Assembly: GCA_036986255.1 (NCBI GenBank) | Contig: BTRF01000021.1 | Location: forward strand, 1 to 10,706 | DNA length: 10,706 nt | From: BTRF01 sp036986255 | GTDB lineage: Bacteria > Patescibacteriota > WWE3 > 9FT-COMBO-53-11 | Direction: 5' to 3' | Notes under the pieces: model-generated | Told to the model about the DNA's origin: nothing | The model's input: only the letters and a program-made list of their open reading frames with translations | Databases searched by the model: none | In this document: positions 1 to 4,304 of the stretch, piece by piece | Position numbering within the stretch: position 1 is the stretch's first letter | How the letters are laid out: every line of letters starts with the position of its first letter | Program-made: the position numbers and the translations under genes

Positions 1-289
1 GCCAATCGCGCTCGGCTTCTGCTTTTCTAAGGGACAGAAGGATAAAACCGCGGTTATCTTCGGCCTGAACGATCGTCGCAAGCACCTTGTCGCCTACCTC
101 AAGATTTTCGAAAGTCTCTGCCTCATCCTCCAACTCGCGCCCGGTCACCAATCCCTCAGCTTTAGCTCCCACATCGAGTACCAGCTCGCCTTTCTTTTTG
201 GTGAGAACCGCACCTTCAACCACATCCCCTGGCTTAAGACGCTTAACCTTTACTTCCGCTTTTTCTAAAAGTTTTCCCATGTCGGACAT
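1..289 (-). CDS. rpsA: 30S ribosomal protein S1, N-terminal part (runs off the window)
   Basis: Only the first 96 codons are present; the gene continues beyond base 1. After a short lysine-rich head (residues 1-18) there is an S1/OB-fold RNA-binding repeat at about residues 19-88: KPGDVVEGAVL, then DVGAKAEGLV, then GDKVLATIVQAED and GFILLSLRKA. This is the pattern of the first repeat of ribosomal protein S1, which binds mRNA on the 30S subunit and helps start translation. The chosen ATG (289) is followed by a second in-frame ATG at 280; neither has a Shine-Dalgarno sequence. An extended -10 promoter lies 10 bases upstream, so the mRNA may be leaderless. The rest of the protein is unseen, so another S1-repeat protein cannot be fully excluded. 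Confidence 0.85.
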   Translation of the reverse strand, partial: MSDMGKLLEKAEVKVKRLKPGDVVEGAVLTKKKGELVLDVGAKAEGLVTGRELEDEAETFENLEVGDKVLATIVQAEDNRGFILLSLRKAEAERDW

Positions 290-298
290 GACTGGGGA

Positions 299-307
299 AT
301 TATAGCA
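299..307 (-). promoter_or_regulatory. Extended -10 promoter of rpsA
   Basis: The minus strand reads TGCTATAAT, a perfect extended -10 (TGnTATAAT). No good -35 hexamer is found 16-18 bases upstream, where the terminator of the preceding gene lies. The predicted start of transcription is about base 292-293, only 3-4 nt before the ATG at 289. Confidence 0.6.
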
Positions 308-310
308 CCC

Positions 311-344
311 AAAAAGAAAACCGACTAGCGTTAACTAGTCGGTT
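311..344 (-). terminator. Intrinsic terminator after the HAD phosphatase gene
   Basis: On the minus strand a perfect 10-bp stem (AACCGACTAG with CTAGTCGGTT, loop of six) is followed by TTTTCTTTTT. It begins 5 bases after the TAA stop of the HAD gene. Its U-tract lies directly upstream of the rpsA extended -10. Confidence 0.85.
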
Positions 345-348
345 GGAG

Positions 349-1086
349 TTACCCTAACCTCGAAAATCGCCCCCACAGAGCAGTAATCTCTGAAATCTGC
401 TCCAAGCGGACTGTTCCGGGAGGGAAGCCTTCCACAAGTTCTCCGTGATCCCACGTACCAGGATTTGGCACATAAACGGGGGTGAGACCGACCTTGTAAG
501 CGGGGCAAAGATCCGACCCGATCGAGTCTCCCACCATGCATCCCGTCGCTCCCGGGTTCTCCTTGAGAAGACGGCGCAGAGTATCCTCCTTATCCCACCG
601 CACCACTCTGAATTCGCAGGGGGTGGGAAAGAATCTCCGGAGATTATACCCGCGCCACTTCATCCACTGGACCTCCGGATCCCCTGCGGTCACGCAAAAG
701 ATCAGGAGTCCTTGGTCGAGCAGAAACTGCAGGGCCTCCGCCGCACCCAGAATCATGGAGCGGTCCCGGTAGGTTCCCTCGGAGAGGGCTGAGTATCCCA
801 AATCCCAACACTGCTGTTCCACACCATGGTCGATAGGGATTTCGGCTCGACTGCAAAGCTGCCGGTAGCACTCCACTAACGACCCAGGGAACCGGCGCTT
901 ATCGGCACGCATCTCCTTAAAACGATCCTTGTCGATCTTATTCACCAACCAAAGAATCCCGCCGGAACGCGGAGCCCGGTGCTCAAGCACATCCAGCATC
1001 AAAAGCACAAAATGCATCAGGGCCCGGTCGTAGTCGATACCGGAGCTGACCAGGGTCCCATCCAGGTCAAAAATCCAGAGACGCAT
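349..1086 (-). CDS. HAD-superfamily hydrolase (phosphoglycolate phosphatase-like)
   Basis: This 245-residue protein shows all four HAD motifs: motif I DLDGT at residues 7-11 (nucleophile D7, acid/base D9), motif II Thr133 in FCVTAGD, motif III Lys166 in RWDKED, and motif IV GDSIGSD at 186-192. The helical segment between residues 14 and about 110 is a C1-type cap. Such enzymes are cytosolic Mg-dependent phosphatases that act on small phosphorylated metabolites; the substrate cannot be read from sequence, and phosphoglycolate or a nucleotide are only possibilities. The start is well supported: AAAGGAG lies 6 bases before the ATG. The gene is monocistronic, with its own promoter (1172-1200) and terminator (311-344). 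Confidence 0.85.
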   Translation of the reverse strand: MRLWIFDLDGTLVSSGIDYDRALMHFVLLMLDVLEHRAPRSGGILWLVNKIDKDRFKEMRADKRRFPGSLVECYRQLCSRAEIPIDHGVEQQCWDLGYSALSEGTYRDRSMILGAAEALQFLLDQGLLIFCVTAGDPEVQWMKWRGYNLRRFFPTPCEFRVVRWDKEDTLRRLLKENPGATGCMVGDSIGSDLCPAYKVGLTPVYVPNPGTWDHGELVEGFPPGTVRLEQISEITALWGRFSRLG

Positions 1087-1150
1087 CCCTTTCTCCTTTC
1101 TAAGTAGAGGTTATTGGTTACTAATGACTAGCGAAGCTGGTTATTAGCCA

Positions 1151-1166
1151 GTGATCGCAAGATCAC
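1151..1166 (-). promoter_or_regulatory. 5' end stem-loop in the HAD gene leader
   Basis: GTGATC and GATCAC form a 6-bp perfect stem around a 4-nt loop. It sits at the predicted transcription start of the HAD mRNA (about 1165), so the transcript would begin with a hairpin, which can protect 5' ends from decay. The remaining leader to the start codon is about 80 nt and shows a second weak hairpin but no recognisable riboswitch. Confidence 0.4.
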
Positions 1167-1171
1167 GTCCT

Positions 1172-1200
1172 ATTCTAAATGAGGGGGGTCGAAATGGCAA
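1172..1200 (-). promoter_or_regulatory. Sigma-70-type promoter of the HAD gene
   Basis: The minus strand has TTGCCA (-35, five of six consensus bases, 1195-1200), a 17-bp spacer, and TAGAAT (-10, five of six, 1172-1177). Spacing is ideal and the element lies in the intergenic region about 85 bases upstream of the HAD start codon. Confidence 0.65.
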
Positions 1201-1246
1201 GAGACCTGCCCGCTTAGGGGTCGGGGAGATGCTAATCCCCTTTAGT

Positions 1247-1284
1247 CCCGCCGGGCAGAGCCTATCCCTCTGGGCGGCGCCCGC
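1247..1284 (-). repeat. GC-rich dispersed repeat, copy 1
   Basis: This 38-bp segment has a second copy in opposite orientation at 10661-10698. The copies share a 19-bp left block (GCGGGCGCCGCCCAGAGGG) and a 14-bp right block (CTCTGCCCGGCGGG) exactly, separated by five bases that differ mostly (ATAGG here, CTCAG there). CAGAG and CTCTG within it can pair. The left block encodes the last residues of the DUF1622 protein and the variable centre supplies its TAG stop. Confidence 0.75.
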
Positions 1285-1696
1285 CGGGCAGTTTATTCCT
1301 GATCAATCCAACAAATCCGGCCCTCTTGCAAGAACTTCTTTCGTGATGGCTCTTGCTAATCTCATAATTTAGAACTACCACTAGGGCGGTCCGGACAGCG
1401 ATGACTGCTCCAATCCTAATCAACGTATCTATAGTAGGAACAGCAATCAAGCGAACAATGTCCCCCGCCAAGAAAAGCTCCAACCCCAAAATAAAACGAT
1501 AAGAGAGGTCCTCCCGCAATTTATCGTAAGCTCGCTCCAGATAATGATCTTTTTTGGAAAAAAGGGCGATCTCGGTGCGGACGAGCTTGACCAGAGCAAC
1601 TATCGACCCCCAAATCACCAAGATAAGTCCGCTCCAATCAAATAGAAAGGCGATTACGGAAGGGACATTATGAACCGCTGACAGATCTGAAAACAC
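1262..1696 (-). CDS. DUF1622 family small membrane protein
   Basis: The 144-residue product has the DUF1622 signature GLELFLAGDIVRLIAVPT at 71-88 and IAVRTALVVVLNYEI at about 99-113. Three membrane segments are visible: about 13-39, 69-88 and 93-112, with a charged loop at 47-66. The family is widespread, integral to the inner membrane and of unknown function. The GTG start at 1696 is chosen because the first membrane segment follows as usual for the family; there is no clear Shine-Dalgarno. The tail after about residue 116 is longer than normal, and residues 137-144 (PGGRRPEG) and the stop come from a dispersed GC-rich repeat, so the original C-terminus was probably replaced. No terminator is seen after it. 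Confidence 0.8.
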   Translation of the reverse strand: MFSDLSAVHNVPSVIAFLFDWSGLILVIWGSIVALVKLVRTEIALFSKKDHYLERAYDKLREDLSYRFILGLELFLAGDIVRLIAVPTIDTLIRIGAVIAVRTALVVVLNYEISKSHHERSSCKRAGFVGLIRNKLPGGRRPEG

Positions 1697-1725
1697 TAGT
1701 TAAAGATAGCAAATTTAGTGACCAA

Positions 1726-1734
1726 TCTATACCA
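1726..1734 (-). promoter_or_regulatory. Candidate extended -10 promoter of the DUF1622 gene
   Basis: The minus strand reads TGGTATAGA, a TGn extended -10 with a partial hexamer (TATAGA, four of six). No -35 is convincing. Transcription would start about 20-25 nt before the GTG start. Apart from this and the hairpin at 1804-1820, bases 1697-1849 show nothing recognisable. Confidence 0.35.
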
Positions 1735-1803
1735 ATCTTTCATCGCGAAATGCTATGCCTAACCCAAATTTAAATATCTCTAAAGCTTCAGCGGAGGATG
1801 GTG

Positions 1804-1820
1804 GCCGCGTCAGACGCGGC
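1804..1820. repeat. 17-nt perfect hairpin, copy A
   Basis: GCCGCGT and ACGCGGC form a 7-bp stem with a CAG loop on the plus strand. It is one of three 17-nt hairpins of identical architecture downstream of tRNA-Ile. It has no T-run on either side, so it is not itself a terminator. Confidence 0.65.
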
Positions 1821-1849
1821 TACTCACCCTCGTCTCACTTGGTTAAGAG

Positions 1850-1871
1850 AAAAAGCGAAGTCGGACTTCGC
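1850..1871 (-). terminator. Intrinsic terminator of the 16S-tRNA-Ile unit
   Basis: On the minus strand a 7-bp perfect stem (GCGAAGT with ACTTCGC, 3-nt loop) is followed by TTTTTCTC. It lies about 30 bases beyond the tRNA 3' end, in the right place and orientation to end the 16S-tRNA transcript. It belongs to the same 17-nt hairpin family as its neighbours at 1804 and 1887. Confidence 0.8.
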
Positions 1872-1886
1872 CATTCTTTTATTGAA

Positions 1887-1903
1887 ACCGAGTTTGACTC
1901 GGT
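1887..1903 (-). repeat. 17-nt perfect hairpin abutting the tRNA 3' end, copy C
   Basis: ACCGAGT and ACTCGGT form a 7-bp stem with a 3-nt loop (CAA on the minus strand). It starts at the last base of the encoded CCA of tRNA-Ile, so it may guide 3' trimming of the tRNA or act with the next hairpin as a tandem terminator. Only TTTC follows it. Confidence 0.6.
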
Positions 1904-1978
1904 GGTGGGCTCGGGTGGAATCGAACCACCGACCTCTTTCTTATCAGGAAAGCGCTCTAGCCACTGAGCTACGAGCCC
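1903..1978 (-). tRNA. tRNA-Ile (anticodon GAT)
   Basis: The 76-nt gene folds into a full cloverleaf: acceptor GGGCTCG with CGAGCCC, D stem GCTC with GAGC, anticodon stem CTTTC with GAAAG around loop CTGATAA (anticodon GAT), T stem GGTGG with CCACC around TTCGATT, discriminator A and an encoded CCA. It lies downstream of 16S in the same direction, the usual place for tRNA-Ile(GAT) in bacterial rRNA operons. Here, however, no 23S gene follows. Confidence 0.95.
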
Positions 1979-1983
1979 TCGTA

Positions 1984-2117
1984 GAGAATTGGACGATGTC
2001 CTGTGGACATTCCAGAAATTCTCTATGAGAATTGGACGGCATCCTGCGGATACCTAGAAATTCTCTATGAGAATTGGACGGCATCCTGCGGATACCTAGA
2101 AATTCTCTATGAGAATT
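1984..2117 (-). repeat. Tandem array of three 42-43 bp hairpin repeats in the 16S-tRNA spacer
   Basis: Three consecutive units (1984-2026, 2027-2068, 2069-2110) plus a partial GAGAATT at 2111-2117. Units 2 and 3 are identical; unit 1 differs in the centre. Each unit is a hairpin: GAGAATT pairs with AATTCTC outside, and an inner stem with a 3-nt loop lies inside. The inner stem is TGTCC with GGACA in unit 1 but ATCC with GGAT in units 2 and 3, so the pairing is kept although the bases change. This supports a folded RNA in the pre-rRNA rather than a chance DNA repeat. Confidence 0.8.
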
Positions 2118-2126
2118 TTAGCATGC

Positions 2127-2150
2127 AAAACCCCGACGTAACGCCGGGGT
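2127..2150 (-). terminator. Terminator-like hairpin between 16S and tRNA-Ile
   Basis: ACCCCG and CGGGGT form a 6-bp stem with a 9-nt loop, followed on the minus strand by only three further T after the stem. It may weaken transcription into the tRNA or serve in processing; with so short a U-tract and an antitermination site in the leader it is unlikely to stop all transcripts. Confidence 0.4.
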
Positions 2151-2158
2151 AAAAAGAG

Positions 2159-2214
2159 AAGTCTATGAATCGGTCAAGCTCGACCTAGCAAAGGCAAGAG
2201 CAAGGAAGGAACGT
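2159..2214 (-). other. 3' strand of the 16S processing duplex
   Basis: Bases 2194-2214 are an exact 21-nt reverse complement of 4099-4119 next to the 16S 5' end. Bases 2159-2169 are an exact 11-nt reverse complement of 4172-4182, with shorter matches between (2171-2174 with 4165-4168, 2176-2179 with 4160-4163). In the precursor these strands would form the long stem that RNase III usually cuts to release pre-16S. The inner strand lies about 190 nt beyond the mature 16S 3' end. Confidence 0.8.
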
Positions 2215-2222
2215 ACTACCCT

Positions 2223-2349
2223 GTACCGAGCTAAGCTCTGGTACGGGGCTCAAACGATGGTTTTCATTGGTGAAACCATCAAACCTGACCTAATGGGCCC
2301 GGCGTGAGGGCCGAACCCTTGAACCCTAGCCGCTTTCCGGGTTGGTCAG
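2223..2349 (-). other. Structured 3' trailer inside the 16S processing duplex
   Basis: The 189 bases between the 16S 3' end and the duplex hold several stems. A hairpin lies at 2223-2244 (GTACC with GGTAC plus GAGC with GCTC, loop TAA) and another at 2256-2280 (GATGGTT with AACCATC plus TCA with TGA, loop TTGG). A branched element follows, in which CTGACC (2285-2290) pairs with GGTCAG (2344-2349) and encloses two arms: GGCCC with GGGCC, and AACCC with GGGTT. It resembles a small three-way junction. No T-loop or anticodon arm fits, so it is not a tRNA gene. Bases 2350-2403 show no further structure I can support. Confidence 0.5.
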
Positions 2350-2395
2350 ACCCAAAAAGAGTTTAGTCAATTTGACTTGCCAGAAGTTCGAAAAA

Positions 2396-2456
<61 letters not shown>

Positions 2457-2986
2457 TGTTGATTGCTGATTCCAGCTTCTCGCGTCAGACGCGATTCGGC
2501 TAGCCTCAACTTTCCCCATTTGACGGGCGGTGTGTACAAGTTCTGAGAACGTATTCACGGCCGTGTGGCTGACCGGCCATTACTAGCGATTCCAGCTTCA
2601 TGGGGGCGGGTTTCAGCCCCCAATCCGAACTGAGACGGCTTTTGAGGATTAGCTCCGCGTTACCGCATTGCAACCTATTGTAGCCGCCATTGTAGCGTGT
2701 GTGTCGCCCAGGGCATAAGGGCCATGCTGACTTGACGTCGTCCCCACCTTCCTCCCCGTTGCCGAGGCAGTCCCGCCAGACATTTCTAACTGACGGCAGG
2801 GGTTGCGCTCGTTATGGGACTTAACCATACAGCTCACGCCACGAGCTGACGACAGCCATGCAACACCTGTGCAAGCTCCCTTGCGGGTCGCTCACCTTTC
2901 GGATCGCTACCACTTGCATGTCAAACCCTGGTAAGGTTCTTCGCTTATCATCGAATTAAACCACGCGCTCCACCGCTTGTGCAGAA

Positions 2987-3036
<50 letters not shown>

Positions 3037-3694
3037 GGCACTTAACGCGTTAGCTTACGCCACTCCCAAAGGGAATAGCTAGTGCCCATCGTTTACGGCT
3101 AGGACTACACGGGTATCTAATCCGTTTCGCTCCCCTAGCTTTCGTGTCTCAGTGTCAGGAAAGGCCCAGGTGGCTGCCTTCGCCTTCGGTGTTCCCTCAC
3201 AGATCATCGGATTTCACCCCTCCTTGTGAGGTTCCGCCACCCCCTACCTTCCTCAATTCCGGAAGTATCCTGACGCGTTCCGCGGTTGAGCCGCGGGCTT
3301 TCAGCCAAGACTTTCCAGAACACCTACACACGCTTTACGCCCAGTAAATCCGGACAACGCTCGCCCCCTACGTTTTACCGCTGCTGCTGGCACGTAGTTA
3401 GCCGGGGCTTCATCCTCTGCCTTACGGCAAATTAAGGAGTTTACAACCTCTCGGCCGTCATCCTCCACGCGGCGTCGCTGCGTCAGGCTTTCGCCCATTG
3501 CGCAAGATTCCCGATTGCTGCCACCCGTAGGTGTATGGCCCTTGTCTCAGTGCCATTGTGGGGGAACACGCTCTCACGCCCCCTACCCGTCATAGCCTTG
3601 GTAGGCCATTACCCTACCAACTAGCTGATGGGACGCGGGCTCATCTTCAAGCGCAAAAGCTTTACCCAAGCCGCATCTCGCTACGCTCGATTGC

Positions 3695-3829
3695 GGAAGC
3701 ACAAAATCCCAAATCCGAAATCCTAAACAAATCCAAAATCGCAAACTCTAATGTTCCAAACTATTTGGAATTTAAGAAATTAGGATTTAGATACTGTTTC
3801 GAATTTCGATATTCGAGCTTCGAATTTCC
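3695..3829 (-). repeat. 135-nt AT-rich element inserted in 16S helix 8-10 region (V2)
   Basis: This segment interrupts the normal 16S sequence between GATAATACCCGATGG and GGGTAAAGC. It is far richer in A and T than the rest of the gene and is built of TTCGAATTT-, GGATTT- and AAATCC-like words. It contains nested inverted repeats: AAATCCTAA (3718-3726) with TTAGGATTT (3780-3788), and inside them TTCCAAA (3754-3760) with TTTGGAA (3764-3770). From memory, words of this type form dispersed repeats in many environmental bacterial genomes. No ORF of intron-homing type and no group I core are seen. Exact borders are inferred from similarity of its ends to the V1 element. Confidence 0.7.
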
Positions 3830-3960
3830 ATATCGAATGTAATGAGATACAGCCTGGGGACCATCGGGTATTATCCTCGATTTCTCAAGGTTATCCCCGT
3901 CTTGAAGGCAGATTCCCACGCGTTACTCACCCGTTCGCCACGTAACCAATACTCCGCACT

Positions 3961-4012
3961 GGGAGCACGAAAGCCCAAATTCGAAAATTTCAAACTTGGG
4001 TCTCGAATTCCC
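3961..4012 (-). repeat. 52-nt related element in 16S helix 6 (V1)
   Basis: The segment extends helix 6, with GCACTGGGA (3956-3964) pairing with TCCCAGTGC (4009-4017). Its ends resemble those of the V2 element. On the minus strand the start GGGAATTCGAGA matches GGAAATTCGAAG at 9 of 12 bases, and the end ATTTGGGCTTTCGTGCTCCC matches ATTTGGGATTTTGTGCTTCC at 17 of 20. It therefore looks like an internally deleted copy. Confidence 0.55.
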
Positions 4013-4098
4013 AGTGCGAAGCACTAGCCCGTTCGACTTGCATACCTTAGGCACGCCGCCAGCGTTCGTCCTGAGCCAGGATCAAACTCTCAAAAAAG

Positions 4099-4182
4099 AC
4101 GTTCCTTCCTTGCTCTTGCTTACAAGAGCAAGATTACTGCCGGAGAAGTCAGATCTACTGCTTCACCGGTTTTCATAGACTT
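4099..4182 (-). other. 16S leader: 5' strand of the processing duplex and a competing hairpin
   Basis: The inner duplex strand is 4099-4119, ending two bases before the 16S 5' end; the outer strand is 4172-4182. Between them CTTGCTCTTG (4109-4118) and CAAGAGCAAG (4123-4132) form a perfect 10-bp local hairpin with a 4-nt loop. That local hairpin uses half of the same bases that pair with the 3' trailer, so the leader can fold alone first and switch to the long duplex when the trailer has been made. Confidence 0.75.
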
Positions 4183-4190
4183 TATGACTC

Positions 4191-4201
4191 TGTTAAGGTG
4201 C
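4191..4201 (-). promoter_or_regulatory. boxA-like rRNA antitermination site
   Basis: The minus strand reads GCACCTTAACA, matching nine of eleven bases of the bacterial boxA core GCTCTTTAACA bound by NusB/S10. It lies in the leader just upstream of the outer processing-duplex strand, the usual position in rRNA operons. Confidence 0.5.
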
Positions 4202-4203
4202 GA

Positions 4204-4232
4204 ATTAAAAACGGCCCGATGCGGGGCCTCAA
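4204..4232 (-). promoter_or_regulatory. Candidate rRNA promoter overlapping the mnmA terminator
   Basis: TTGAGG (-35, 4227-4232), a 17-bp spacer and TTTAAT (-10, 4204-4209) fit a sigma-70 promoter. The spacer is the terminator hairpin of mnmA. Initiation would be near 4197, inside the boxA-like site, so either this promoter or that boxA may be wrong. A weaker alternative further upstream (TTGAAG with TCAAAT, between 4304 and 4240) would have to read through the terminator. The rest of 4231-4304 shows nothing else. Confidence 0.3.
4207..4230 (-). terminator. Intrinsic terminator after mnmA
   Basis: On the minus strand GGCCC and GGGCC form a 5-bp GC stem with a 6-nt loop, followed by GTTTTTAATT. 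It lies about 75 bases after the mnmA stop and separates the six-gene run from the 16S unit. Confidence 0.7.
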
Positions 4233-4304
4233 AGGTTCGTGTCATATTTGACGTTGCTATTACCGCATCTTCAATTAGAAGAATAACCTCTCCCAACCCC
4301 AAAG

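Noticed and set aside
445..792. A 115-codon plus-strand frame
   Set aside because: Antisense to the HAD gene, which has all four catalytic motifs and a strong ribosome site.
1984..2117. Possible CRISPR array
   Set aside because: Units are contiguous with no unique spacers between repeats; it is a tandem hairpin repeat.
2285..2349. Possible second tRNA gene in the 16S-tRNA-Ile spacer
   Set aside because: An outer stem and two arms exist, but there is no T-loop TTCRA motif in an arm, no valid anticodon loop with U33 and no CCA.
3695..3829. Group I or group II self-splicing intron in 16S
   Set aside because: Too short, with no conserved intron core or homing-endonuclease ORF visible; repeat-like composition fits better.
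3531..4178. Open frames across the 16S 5' region on the plus strand
   Set aside because: They lie antisense to 16S and its leader; the NPKSEILNKSKI-type residues are a translation of the AT-rich V2 repeat.
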